A DNA stretch of 64,000 nucleotides from Rotaria socialis (GCA_905331475.1 CAJNYU010002250.1:124001-188000), one strand, 5' to 3'; positions 35,578 through 47,910 are shown, counted from the first letter of the stretch. Numbers and translations: made by a program. The notes: a model not told the origin generated them from the sequence alone.

Positions 35578-37078
35578 TTAAACATCATCATAGTTACTAC
35601 GAATAGGTAAATTCTTATTCAGAAAACCATTAATCAGCGGATCTTGAGGTTCATTTGTTGTGATAAATTTATGAGTTTCTTGATGTTGTTGACGTTTCAC
35701 ACTTCGTAATGTTGACACTTGGGGATTCTAAACAAAGAAAAATAAGATAAAAAAAGGAATTATTTGATTAGAATTATACTTCAGATCGATGTGGTATTGT
35801 TTGGGAACAATTGAAATTACTTGCTATTGGTGTATAATTTACTGATGAGCTACTAGTACAGCATGGTGACCAAAGACAAGAAATAACTGCGCCAATCATT
35901 GACAACAGTGCTTGCAAAAGTGCTAATGTAAACGTGATAAGTAGAGCTAAATTAGAAAAGCTAGTTGGGTCATCAAATGGTACAGAAACACGCCTAAATA
36001 GAATTGAAGACAATGAAGAAAAATGTTAAGTAAATAAAAGAAGAATTTACATTGTAGAGGTTGCTCTTGTAGTTGATAGAAGAGATTGAAAGCGATGAGA
36101 CTCAATTGTTTGCCAATATTCAAGTGTATGAATAATAAGGAAACTGATATAAACTGATGATGAAATGAAATTCATCAAAGAAGACATACAAATTAAAATA
36201 GCCTAAATATGATACGATATTTAACAAATATGAGATGATTTTTTTTCTAAATTTCTATTTAAATTCTTACCATACAACGTCGTTTGCATATGGCAAAGAT
36301 GATACAACATAAACATGGGATAATTGTCTAAAAATATTTAGAACATATTTTGAATACATAAAAAAAAAATTGAATGAGACATGTAAAGAAAATATGATGA
36401 TTAATTACGATATGTACACTTATTTAATTGAAAGAAAATAACCTGGAGGCAAGTGAAAATAATTTCTATAGATCCATATATCATACATTAATCGTATAAG
36501 TAGGAAAAAAATGAAAAGAAAAGAAATATATGTAACTATTAATATTAAAGTAAATATAGTTTCATTTTCTACGCCTATTTGAATATCATAATTAAAATAA
36601 ATATTTTATTCGTAACATGAAATTATTTAATCGATTAGAAAGAAAAATGTTTCGTTTGCTTTATTTAGACGAAGGAAAAAAGAAATCGTTTGATTTGATA
36701 CAAATCGAAAAGGATAAAGAAGATTTATGTTCAATATTACTCAACTATGATCACATATGACATTTTGATATGCACTTTGTACGAATATCGGCTTATTGAT
36801 TGCCACATTTTCTTTTGTCTTTTTTTACAATAAAAAAAACTTACCAATGCAGCCGAAGGATAAACAAACCAAAGATGAATATCATTCATAGCTAATGAAG
36901 CGGGAAAGAAGTAAAAAAAATTGATACTATCATTTTTGTTATTGTTCTTTTCAATGATAAATCGATGGCTCATCGTAACTCCCAGTTGTACCAAACCAGT
37001 TAAAAATAGAAATATTCCATAGATAAGTAGAGTTTCAGCTTCAGCAATAACTTGGTAAGAAGATTTATGAGATGCCAT
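35578..37078 (-). CDS. Four-pass membrane protein, 268 aa, family unknown
   Basis: Exons on the minus strand: 37078-36845, 36327-36271, 36202-36051, 35993-35780 and 35727-35578. The total is 807 nt with consistent phases. Four hydrophobic segments are visible: LLIYGIFLFLTGLVQLGV, FVYPSAALTIIPCLCCIIFA, ILICMSSLMNFISSSVYISF and LALLITFTLALLQALLSMIG, the last followed by VISCLWSPCC. The loop between the third and fourth is about 50 residues and the C-terminal tail is hydrophilic. This topology resembles MS4A, MARVEL or similar four-pass families, but I see no diagnostic motif. The start at MASHKSS is chosen for its context; an in-frame ATG 39 nt upstream is possible. A 23-base exon-like stretch at 36433-36455 was left out because it breaks the frame. 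Confidence 0.75.
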
Positions 37079-39656
37079 CTTCTCCACGAGCCAAAATGAA
37101 ATTGTAGGAAACCACAACAGCGCTTGTCGCTATTTCTGTGCTTAGTCTTATTTAATGAACTTTTTTTTCTCTTCGTCGCCGTCTTTTTTCCTCTATATCT
37201 CTATGTTTCTTCTTTTACATGAATGCGATAAAAGAGAGAAGAGAGTATGCCTATGTGCGTAAGTAAGAGAGAATAGCCATTTAGTTTAAGGAGTGACTGA
37301 ACGTGAACGTCTGTAAGAAAGCGAGAGAAAGAAAAAAAGAGATTGCTTTGTCAAGCCATAAGAGTAACAGGGCACATTTTTTTTCTAGAATCGAACTAAA
37401 AGCTAAGTAGGGATGAAAAAGAAAGGAAAAAAAGACGAATAACTTCTGTTTCTTTTCTTTTTTGTGTCTACCATGAAGTACAGTGTTCAACTTGAAAAGG
37501 TGCCAAGGACAAGAGATATTACGTCTTCACTTTTTTCTCTGTTGAAAAAAGGAAATGACAAGAGCAAAAAAAGAAGTAAAAGCAGAAATCTTATGAATAG
37601 GGCAACGATTTTATCACCAACGTGATTTACATGTAATCATCGATCATGATCAAATTATGAGCATTGATCTCGATACCGGCAGTTGTTTATTGAATGGTAA
37701 TCTTAATGGATTGCACACATGTTGATGAAAGATATGCTTCTGTATACCGATGAAGAATAAGTTATTAAAAAGAACTGTCATTCATCACAACTTATTTATC
37801 GTAGTAGTATGTCTCTCTAACATATATAACTAAATATTTCATTGATTGAATACATAATGATTGAAGAAATCAATATTTATATGATCTGGAAGTTGTCACT
37901 AGATGTGGATAGATTATTCAATTACTTCAAAAAGCTTTCTATGTGATTTCACAATTCGAAAACGAATAATTTCTTCTTTTTTCCCTTTAGTTTCCATCAA
38001 TATGAGTGAATTATTCGGGTGGGGGGGATAAAATGAAAACTCGAAACCAATGTCTATTGGTATTAACTGCGTGTGTTATTGAAAAATTGGATAAACAATC
38101 ATATTATCTGATTGTCAGCTAATTATTATCGCGTAAGTTATCATGTAATTATGAAACTCTTGACTGATAATATCGTTGATAGATTGATTGATTATTATCA
38201 TATCTATTGTATAATCATTTTTCTCAAGAAAGTTTATTATTCTTTAAAACAATGAATACTTTACAAAGAAAATAAGACCTTCAATCCAGAAGAATAGACA
38301 AAAACGATACAAAAAACGATGCACGATACTATTAGTAAATTGGAAATCATTGCAACTATCAACATATTTCTCTAATACATGTACGATATAAAAATGATCA
38401 GATTTATACACTTAGAAGGATTTATTATAAAAATTAATTTTAATAGAAAAGTTGAACAAAAAAAGAGAATGCACTTTTTAATTATTGTATGTATGTGCAA
38501 CAATTTAATACAAAATCAAAAGCAAAATTCAATGTAGAAAAAGAAAAACATTAAAAATTTATTATTAAATGTTATAATGTGTTTAAAATACTTAGTTAAG
38601 TACTTTTGTTTTGCTATGAAACCACTTAAGAGATTTGCTTCATAAAAATTGTTCATTGTCTACTTTAAAAAAAAAGTTTCACAATAGGAAAATATACAGT
38701 AAAAATACTAACTGAAATTCTTTTCTTGAAATAGAAATCTACCAAAAGGATTGATATGTTTTTGAAATCATGATAGACGCAACAGAAATGCTTAACAACA
38801 ACACATCGAAAACATAAAAGACAACTTTAACAACGCTGTTCTTATCATGCATGTTCACAGATTTTATATCAATATCAGCTTGTTATAGCGAGAGAACTAA
38901 TTTTTGATTTCAATTTTGGACGATAATATATATATATGATGAAGAATATTTTTTAAAACTAAATAGAATCTAAAAGACTGTACTAACACATCGTTTTTTT
39001 CTCTCAAAATTGGAGACATCCGAATGGATACTATTCATTGTTAAATCATATTTTCGTTGAAAACTAGTTATAACTTTCGAATAAATTGACGTCAAAATTT
39101 GTGTTAAATTTAAGCATTATAACAAATTCAGATAAGCAATAATTGAGATAAAGACATATTTTATTGTTCTCGTATAGTTATCTTGTTGTTTTCTGTATTA
39201 AAAATGTTGCAGGTAGAATTTGACCGAAAAAATATATAGAGCATGTTTTAAAACAACTTATACGCAGATATACTTTATGATTAACAGTAAATAAAGTTCT
39301 TCCGCGTAGTTTATTGGTCAGACAGTTTTCTTGAAGTTATTATATTACGAGACCTAGTCTGGATATTAGGGAACAAAGTCGTGTAACCTAGATAAATTTA
39401 GGCAATGATAATATCAACATTCCAGAATTCTAATGTATTTAAATACAAAAAAATAATCAAAACTAAATTACCGAAATTAACATATAATATTTATAATTCA
39501 GAGCGACGATCAATGTTTGTGTTTGCTTTGGCAAACTATTATCATATCATGTGTTATACAACGAATTCTCTGTTATCTTTTATCATCAACCTTCTCATAT
39601 AGAATGCAAAGTTAGTTTATTTGTTGTATGAAAATCTTTTTTAGGTAGCTGAATCA
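37079..39656. other. Divergent intergenic region
   Basis: The spacer lies between two genes transcribed away from each other and should hold both promoters. AT-rich. One coding-like relic at 37596-37725 is listed separately. No element was recognised. Confidence 0.55.
37596..37725 (+). pseudogene. Short coding-like relic
   Basis: An open frame reads GQRFYHQRDLHVIIDHDQ, IMSIDLDTGSCLLNGNLNG, then LHTC and a stop. The composition and the patterned hydrophobic and charged residues look like real protein, but there is no start codon and nothing coding on either side. The family is unknown. Confidence 0.3.
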
Positions 39657-40773
39657 ATGAAAGTCTACTATTTATTATGGAGCCTAGCTTGTATGTATAT
39701 AGACTGATTGGATTGTTCAGATTTTATATCCATAATATCATTTCTTTTCAGTAGGATTTATTATTTTACGTGTGAAAGCTCAAGGGGAGAGCGTAAGTAT
39801 ATTGCAAAAAAAACTAGAATAAAATGTTGAGTTGGCTTTGTAAGCTTAGATATTTTAAGTATGCTCAAAGAAAAACACAACGGAGACTTGTTTGCTTAAA
39901 AACATTGATTGTGAAAATTTAGAATATTTGTAAACAATACTATTTTAGAAATTCATACGATTTCTTTCGAAAAATTCTTTTGGCATCAGAACATTGCTAT
40001 GGTTACAGATTTCACCTTTGATTTGTTTTTGAATCAAGTCTTTTATTGCGAAAATTTTGGCTTTGAATAAAACGGAAGTAAAGAATTAATATGATGAGAG
40101 GAAGAAGTCTTATATTTTTGAGTTTTTTTTGTAAGATATTACTTTTCTACAGACTACTGATAACAACCAAATAGCATCGGACGACATTACTAGTATCAGT
40201 ACTATTGAGCTATCTACCATTGAAGTTACTACACAAGAACCTTTAGTCGCAAGTACAACAGTATCCACGCAAAATGCTGGTAAATTCTCTCGAATTTTTA
40301 TTGTCAACATAATATTTTCTCATGTTTTTTTAAACTCATAGAAGCAATCACGCCTGCACCTGTATCTATAGATACACAGAGCAGTAAATAATTTAAAATT
40401 TAATTTTATGAGACTTTTTCGAAAACCTAAAATATTTTTTCTTCCGTCTTTAAAAGCAACCACCATCACAACAACAAGGACAACAACAACGACAACAACA
40501 ACGACAACAACAACGACAACAACGACAACAACAACAACCACTAAAAGAATACGTAACAACCTTCCAAAGAAAATTATTCATTGATACAATATCTTCTTAT
40601 CTTTGACAGCCCCATCAAATCCTACGTGGATTATAATTGGTAGTCTTGCTGGTGCCTTTGCATTTATTGCATTAACTACTACTGGTGTTAGTTTATACAT
40701 ATGTTACACGAAATCCCGTAAACATGCTAAAACTAGAACTCAAAATATCCAGTTACGTACTTCTAATTATTAA
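39657..40773 (+). CDS. Small mucin-like type I membrane protein, 167 aa
   Basis: Exons 39657-39690, 39752-39792, 40153-40279, 40342-40383, 40457-40552 and 40610-40773 sum to 504 nt in frame. The first two exons code a signal peptide (MKVYYLLWSLALGFIILRVKA, probable cut before QGES). The middle is Thr/Ser-rich, and one exon is almost only ACA/ACG codons giving a run of Thr, a likely site of dense O-glycosylation. The last exon gives a transmembrane helix (WIIIGSLAGAFAFIALTTTG, then VSLYICY) and a basic tail ending in RTSNY. The mature ectodomain is only about 90 residues. The family is unknown; a cell-surface coat role is inferred from composition alone. Confidence 0.8.
40457..40552 (+). repeat. 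ACN triplet repeat coding poly-Thr
   Basis: An imperfect ACA/ACG repeat inside an exon of the mucin-like gene. Being a triplet repeat in frame, its length can vary without breaking the protein. On the minus strand it yields a spurious poly-Val frame. Confidence 0.85.
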
Positions 40774-40906
40774 CCCAAAACATATAAACTGTCTGTTTTT
40801 TTAATGTATTAATGTGTGTGCATAATTTATTGTTTCAACTGTACATTCACACAGAGCGCACGAGAGAAAAAGAATTTAAAAAAAAAACAGAAAAAGAGTA
40901 CAAATA

Positions 40907-42866
40907 TCAATCATCATCTAATTCAATAATAGGAATCTCGTCTTGAGTATTTGGACGTTCATTTGATTCTATAAAAGAATATTAAGGAATATTTATTCGA
41001 TTAGTTTAGTTTTTGAATTTATTCAACTTACTGCTGATTGATCGTTCGTCATTTGAATCATCATCACCTGAATGATCAATATCGGGCACTGCTTTTCCAT
41101 TCGTATTGTTTGCTGCTTGTGCTGCTTTATAAGCATCTCTTTCACGTTGTGCTCGTCGAGATAATTTTTCCTCTCCAACAGCTTTCCATTGTCCATTGGG
41201 TTCATATTCGATAGCTTTAACATCCGATGAACATTTACCAATAATATCAATAAAAAATTGATCGACAAATAGATCTGTATACAATGCTTGTTTATTGCAT
41301 ACAGGACAAAGCCAAGCTTATAGAAAAGAAAACAATTAAAATATATCATAACATATTCATTTTGACTTATAAATTTTACTTGGTTTTTTTTCATTCATTC
41401 TTAAATAACCTTCTAAATCAAAACAGTGAACATGTTTACATGTTACTGCACGTCCAGGCATTCGCATTCGAATACGCATTGCGGGACAATCAAGTGGTAG
41501 ACGAAGTGATGTTGAAGCCACCTCAAGATCATTATCAGTTCCTTGTGAAGTTTGAGAGGCTGCTAGAATTTGTGTTACTGTACGTTGAGTTTCAATCGAT
41601 GATCGAATGGCTGATGGACGTGAAAGGCGTGCTAATAATTGTGGTACTGTTTTACGCTCAGTTAGAAAGACAGCAGCAACATAAGTTGGAGTTGGATTTG
41701 ATACATCTTGTGTAAACCAAGATATTTCAACTAAATTTGATATTAACGGGCATAACCGACAATATTCTGTTATATCAACTGGTCGACCTAGATTAAGTTC
41801 AATAGAATATAGACAAGAGAATCTTTTTTGCTTTCAAATAAAAGTACCTGGTCGAATAACGTCTGAATTTGGTTTTGCTGTAGGTTTTGGTTGAGGTAAT
41901 AGTACTGCTCGACTATTAACAATAACATGAAGATTTGGTGGTAGTTTATCAGGAGTATTCGTACAATTGAATGTCGAATCACCACCAATGGTTGTAAATC
42001 TTAGTAGTATTTGTTTTCGATATTCAACTTTTGACTGATCAGTGTTGAAAAATGTTGACGTTGCTACATCTAAAACACCAAATGTTGATTATGGACCAGT
42101 TGAACACTTAAGAAAAATAGCGATTTTTTGAATTTGTTTGAAATCTCATTAAAGATATGTACTTGCATGTATTCAACTGTTCTCAAAAGAATTCTTTTTT
42201 TTAGGGTCTTTTCATGCCTAATGAATTCAGTTAATTCCTATGAAAAGACGAAGAGTATTGACGGGAAAAGAAAAAGAAATTGATCTCCAACTTGTACACT
42301 ATTTAGTTCTCTTTCATTTGAATAAAAGTGATTCATAATCAACCTCTTGTTTTAATAAATAAGAATTTCGATTTGATTTTAGACAAGAAATTATCGCTAT
42401 TTAGTTGAGTCTATTTTTTCTTCAAACCTGATGCTTGTTGTGCTGTTAATAAAAAATAAAAATTAGCCAACGATTGTGTTCCATTTACTGCTTGTTTAGA
42501 AGAAGCAATTGCATGTGGTGGTGATATAACACAGATATCTTCATTGAATGTAAATGGTGTAAAGCGTATATCAATATTTGTTTGTTGGTTTGCATGTAAA
42601 TGTAGATGTGTATTTCTTGCGGTATTTGTGGAATCTCTTGGGTAAGGTATGGTTTGTTTTTCACCTTGTCCAAAACGTTTATTATGTAGTTCTTCACATT
42701 TTTCTCTTATGATCATTGATGTTTTCACTAAGGCATGACAACGATCAATTAATTCTTGTCTTTTACCAGTTCGTGATTGTCCGGCAAATGTTAATAATGT
42801 CTGTAGATCATTGATTGGTAATGCTTGCAATTGTACATACCGTTGTTCCTCTGTTAAATCACTCAT
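40907..42866 (-). CDS. PIAS-type E3 SUMO ligase with SAP domain, 471 aa
   Basis: A nuclear SUMO ligase. Exons on the minus strand: 42866-42428, 42069-41848, 41787-41380, 41316-41032 and 40968-40907; 1,416 nt in frame. Order: SAP-like DNA-binding domain (residues about 12-50, LQALPINDLQTLLTFAGQSR, TGKRQELIDRC), PINIT domain (FTPFTFNEDICVISPP, LPPNLHVIVNSRAVLLP, RPVDITEYCRL) and SP-RING zinc domain. The SP-RING shows GRAVTCKHVHCFDLEGYL, then RMNEKKPTWLCPVCNKQAL; the C-x-H and C-x-x-C zinc ligands are present. The C-terminus is acidic and ends IPIIELDDD, a good SUMO-interacting motif. The ATG follows an acceptor-like TGTTTTCAG by three bases, and the gene lies 116 bp after the stop of its paralogue. 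The TWLCPVC junction is made by an intron, as the phases require. Confidence 0.92.
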
Positions 42867-42982
42867 TATCTGAAAACAAGGCAAACTAGTTGTTTTTCAT
42901 GTTCTAAATAGATATACAATAGTTCGCTTTAATTTTTATTTTTTCTATCACAAAAAAAGAAAAAAAAACACCGAAAATGTAA
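42867..42982 (-). promoter_or_regulatory. Short spacer with possible trans-splice acceptor
   Basis: The 116 bases between the two PIAS genes contain pyrimidine runs on the minus strand and end in CCTTGTTTTCAG, three bases before the downstream ATG. A spacer this short with an acceptor but no visible donor suits spliced-leader trans-splicing of a two-gene transcript. The alternative is a compact promoter with a 5' UTR intron starting inside the upstream gene. Confidence 0.45.
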
Positions 42983-45822
42983 TTAGTCCTCATCAATAAG
43001 AATTACATCCGATAATCCATTTGTTGGTGACGGTATTAGTCGAATATTTGATTTAGAATCAAATTCATGATGTTGTTTATCAATTGGTTCATCATCTAAA
43101 ACAATATCATCCATATTTGATGTCATTTGTTGATGTTCAATAATGAACGATGATGATATAACAGGTTTCCATTGTAAATTACTATCAATACTAATTTCAG
43201 TAATATTTTCATTTGGAATTGAATTTAATATTGATTCAGTATAAGAATCAATTTGTAAATCGTCAAATAATGCGGATTTATTGCATACAGGACAAATCCA
43301 TTTACCGGCTTTTTCATTTATAACTAAAAAAATAAATTGTATAAATAAGAATTGAGTAGAAAGAAAAATCCGAATAATAACGAAACTCACATATATATGT
43401 TTAGAAGTATAAATGTGATTATGATAGCTCAATATTTATTTGTATGTACAACATCAACCAGATATAAGAAAAATGGGATTTTTTTTTACCAGCAATACTA
43501 CTAATGATCTTTCACGTTTTATGAGAAACTAGAGTTGTCAAGTGTTTCCTTATAGTCATTTTGTTCGAGGTATGTCGTGTCTAGCTTGGTGACATACACA
43601 CTTTCTTATTCGACAACTATTGTATAGTAACAGAAGTTTGTTTTAGATACTTTGGAATATTTCATTTTTTTCTAAGTTACAACTCATGTATGAACTGTCG
43701 TATCTATGTGCGATATAAACCTACAACTTGTCAGAAACTTCGATTCCTATTTTAATGGCACATAAGTATGAGGTAGTCTAATCACGAAAACAAATCAAGA
43801 TTTCATCTAATTTTCTACGAAGAAGACTAGGATATTTCAATTTTAGTATATTATTATCATGAAAGAGTTGTTAGAATTAACCTATCATTTCATTAAAATG
43901 TAAGAGAAAATGTTCATACCTATATAATTTTTTAAATCAAAACATTGTATATGTTGACACGTTACAGCTCGTATTGGTAGTTTTAGTCGTCTTTGATCAA
44001 TCGGACATTTTAATTTCAATTTTTGATCACTAACTTCTAAACCAAGATCACGATCAGTGGCAATAGCTTTAGCTAATAATTTAACTAAATCTTCTCGATA
44101 AAATCGTGCTGGCTTATTTCGAATTTGTTCACATAAATCTTCAATAGTTAAATGTTGCACCAGAAATATATGTAATGCAAATTGTGCATTGGTATATTGT
44201 ACATGTAAATTTGAATTATCTGGACGATATGACCATGTCATGCTTATTTCATTATTTAACATGGGATTAAACATACAATATGATGTAATATCAATTTCAC
44301 GTCCAATACGAATTAAATCTGTTTGTTGTCTTGTGCATGGTTTTGGCGTTGGTAAATTAGTTAAATTTTGTGAATTCACATGAACAACTAGATTAGGTGG
44401 AAGATGATCATCATATTTACCATTAGGCATCGGCGCTTGATCAATGCGTGCAAGACGCATTACCAAACATTTCGTTGTTTTATGAACATCAATATCAGAA
44501 TCATAATAGTGTGACAAAGCTAATTGATTACATATATCAAGTGATAGAATAAAATCATTACGAGAACAAAATTGTTTACGATAGTTATCATAGCGAAATA
44601 CTTGAAAACATTCATAAACACATGTTAATGGACGATAGAATGGTAAAGTTTTATGAGTTATAGTTAAGCCTAGTGCGGATGTCGAAATTGTTGGTCTCGT
44701 CATACTCGATGGTGGTGGAGGTAAAATTGGAACATGAAAACGAAGAGGAGGGGCAGTTGTTGCTGCTGATGACGATGGAGGTGAACGGGTAGTATTAGTT
44801 GTGGGTGTAGATGTTGGGGGCTGTTGAATAAATTGTTGACGAGGTGCAGTTGAAGGATAGAAAGGAGGTTGTGGTTGCTGTTGTGCTTGAGTACGAGAAT
44901 TTTGTGGACGTTGATTCGGAACATTTGTAGGTTGTGTAGAATTTGGCCGTACTAAAAATTAATAAATGATTAAACATAAACTGAAGATCTTAATGTCAAT
45001 ACAGTTGTTAAGTGTTAATTTAGTAGAGTAAATTTTCAACCGATAGAATTTATCGTCTTACAAATTTTCCTTATGATTTTATTCTAGAAAGAAAATAAAT
45101 GACATAAGAGATAGCATCAAGCAGCAGGATTATGCTGATTGTAACTAATTTGTTTTGACCTTAGAAAGCAATAGCATTACCATTGTGTATTGACCAATTA
45201 ATGTCAATATTCAAATTGCTAAATACGATCAAAGATAACAACATGATTTGCTTGTAAATCAAGATAAGTTAATTTGAGATTTCACTGAAAATCTCGTTAT
45301 GCATGCTATTTTCAAAAAACAAAAATATAATAGGAAAATGATTATAGTTGATTACAGATATTATTCGAAAATATGTTATAAGCGAAATTAATGAACAACC
45401 TATGCTGAAAACTTTTTTATTAAAAATTAAAACTCGGTTTAATTTCATGAATATTAAAAAATCAGTTCTATCAAAGTGACAGTGTAAAAGAATATTAACA
45501 TCTTGTAACTCAAATGAATATTAAGTTTGTATAATCATGTCTAACCGAAATTCAAAACTAATCCTATGAAGATTCAAGCTTTTGATGGTATTATTTGTTA
45601 AAACTATTTGAAAGACATGAAATTATTTTCATTTTATGTAAACGACAATTTTTTAGAATGATAAATTTAATTTACTTTGTCTTAATTGTGGTGATATATT
45701 TGGAGGTGAAGGATGACGATAACTAGTTGGAATATTATACGGCAGTGTTGTTTGAGTATAGTAGTATGGTTGTGGATTATATGATGCAGCATACGTTTGC
45801 TGTTGCTGCTGCTGCTGTTGTT

Positions 45823-45853
<31 letters not shown>

Positions 45854-46237
45854 ATGCTGTGGTGGTGGTCGGTACATTTGTTGTTGTTGATATTCAGATT
45901 GAAAACGTTTTTGTCTCAATCCATAGAGCGTTTGTTCAAGATCCACTGAATAATAATTATCAATAAGAATATATGTTTGTTGAAGTAATTGTGTACGTAA
46001 ATAATGTTGAAATTGATTACTCAATGGAGTATTTGAGATTGATTGTATATGATTAGTTAGAAATAAACGCAATTGGTCATCAGTTAATTCATTTACTATT
46101 TGATAAAGACGTGAGCGATGTTCTTGTGACAAACGTATCGTATTATTATTCGATGTTGTCGATAAGATTGAATGCATAGCTGGACTAGTACTCGATGATG
46201 TTAATGAGTGTGCATAGGGTGCTGGTTGAATATACAT
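42983..46237 (-). CDS. Divergent PIAS-like SUMO ligase with poly-Gln, 644 aa
   Basis: Exons on the minus strand: 46237-45676, 44951-43920 and 43323-42983; 1,935 nt in frame. The N-terminal 320 residues are not a recognisable SAP domain. They hold a helical part (LSQEHRSRLYQIVNELTDDQ), a run of about 20 Gln, and a Pro/Ser/Thr-rich linker. A PINIT-type region follows (LPPNLVVHVNSQNL, REIDITSYCMF), then an SP-RING (CPIDQRRLKLPIRAVTCQH and IQCFDLKNYI, joined by an intron to NEKAGKWICPVCNKSAL). Zinc ligands are intact. The C-terminus LSDVILIDED is a SUMO-interacting motif. It is clearly a paralogue of the next gene downstream but has lost or replaced the SAP end. ZMIZ proteins are an alternative, but the NEKxGxW and DITxYC signatures favour PIAS. 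Confidence 0.88.
45793..45855 (-). repeat. CAG/CAA repeat coding poly-Gln
   Basis: A mixed CAG/CAA tract (read TTG/CTG on the plus strand) coding about 20 Gln in the N-terminal part of the divergent PIAS-like protein. A likely length-variable site. Confidence 0.85.
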
Positions 46238-46463
46238 TAGTACATCAAGGCATAGGTAAGTTTATGGTTAAGAATATCAATTGAAAAATAGAAATTTCAT
46301 TTTTGGGGAATTGTCCTTTGTGCATAGAGAACATTTGACCAATCAGAATACGATGAATTTATTTCTGCTGCCAATCGATCAACTGTATACGATTGCTTTC
46401 TTTTTGGTTGTCTGTTCTAGAGTGACATCTATTGAAAAACAAAATTTTTGATTTACAGATGAA

Positions 46464-47902
46464 CAGTGTTTCCAATAGCGGATGTAAACAGCAGAAGCAA
46501 AATGTACATAACATCTACTAGTTCTGATGTACACTCTGATTTACACTTTGCTCAGAAAAACAAAGTGTACAGTGTACATCTTGTTAAAAGAATTTACACT
46601 GTGATTCTAACGGGCGTCCCATAAAGAATGACCTTCGCAATGTTTCCTCGATAACTTTTCCATTTTTTATTTTCTAGGCTCCAATTTGTTTCCAAAAGAT
46701 CTACTATTTAATTCTGCATAAGACGTATATGAAAAGCTTTTCTGAAGAATGTTGAGCAAAAAAAGAAAACAATAATATTGAACACGTACACAAGAATCAA
46801 CTTTCAAATCTCAAAACCCATTTTTTCCATTTTTCTATTAAGCTATTAACGATAAAAATAGATAGAATAACATATAGGCATTTTGTAACCCTCAAAAAGC
46901 TCTATCGAACGATTCTAGTTTGTAAATTGATATGCTCATTCTTGTGACGTTCATCAATAATCTTCTTTTTCAGATTTGTGAGAGTTTAGCTGTTTTAAAC
47001 TGCCGTTTCGGAGATTTTAAAAAAGAGGCGTGAATAAGTCAAAATAGTATCTTTTGGGTTCAGATTTTCCTTATTTCGACAAAAAGCGATTATTGTATCA
47101 GATACAGAGACAAAAGTTAATCTAAACGTACTTCTGTTCCTTCGGTGAAAAATAGTGAGTTTCGGGCATTTTGAATCCTATTATAGAAAGTCAGATTTAT
47201 TATTCTAGGATATGATTCGAACCAACGTTGCGCTGTAGGACAAGAAAGAGTCAACTTGAATGTACTCAAAAGCCTCTTGACTTTGGTTTTCTTTATTCTA
47301 GTATTGTAAAAAAATCTTCTGAAGTTTATTTTGAAAATAGGTTTGAATGTTAGTTATTTTCTACTTGTTCAATATTATTGTTTTACTTTTCTGGTCAACC
47401 TCCTTCAGAAAAACTTTTGATACAAATCTAGTCTAGAATTGGAAGGTGAATCGTTAGGACAAAAGCTGAAAAAAATAAAGAAGTTGTTGAGGGAATACTG
47501 AGAAGGCCATTCTTTATGGGACGCACGTTAAAATCCGCAAAATTCTCTACATCATTTTTGCATCATCATGAAGACAAAAATAATTCATATTTTTAGAATA
47601 TACTATTTGAAAAAATACATATTAACTTTTTGTTTTTGTAAACCTTCTTTTTGTAATTTTGCCAAGGAACATGTCAGATTATGAGATAGTACGTCTATGT
47701 ATCATTTATTCATTTATCAAGTATTACTTTATATTTTTTGTGAAAAAAACACAGCATCATTTTGTGCTTTTTGGATTTTAAAAATTTGCTTTTGGTACAC
47801 TTTGTACACTCTGGCATTAAAAGCAAAGTGTACAAATACACTTTGTATCTATAATCAAAGTGTACATGTACATTTTGTTCTAGATTTCCATTGGAAACAC
47901 TG
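46464..47902. mobile_element. hAT-like element, split by a nested insertion
   Basis: The inverted ends are CAGTGTTTCCAAT, flanked on both sides by the 8-bp duplication CAGATGAA (46456-46463 and 47903-47910), which is the hAT pattern. Near the ends, TGTACACTTTG and its complement CAAAGTGTACA occur many times, like subterminal transposase-binding sites. After removing the nested element the hAT-like part is about 520 bp. There is no transposase. Confidence 0.88.
46610..47528. mobile_element. 919-bp Tc1/mariner-like element nested in the hAT-like element
   Basis: Inverted ends: GCGTCCCATAAAGAATGACC on the left and GCGTCCCATAAAGAATGGCC inverted on the right, extending to ACGG/ACGT at the very tips. 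It is flanked by TA at 46608-46609 and 47529-47530, as expected of the Tc1/mariner group. The interior has no long open frame, so it is non-autonomous or decayed. It must be younger than the hAT-like element it interrupts. Confidence 0.82.
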
Positions 47903-47910
47903 CAGATGAA

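Noticed and set aside
36433-36455. 23-nt exon-like stretch in the four-pass protein gene
   Set aside because: Including it shifts the frame and destroys the second helix; direct joining of the neighbouring exons is in phase.
40320-40559. Minus-strand poly-Val frame
   Set aside because: It is the complement of the ACA/ACG poly-Thr exon.
44795-44977. Alternative-frame minus-strand peptides over the PIAS linker
   Set aside because: They are shadows of the Pro/Gln/Ser-rich linker exon.
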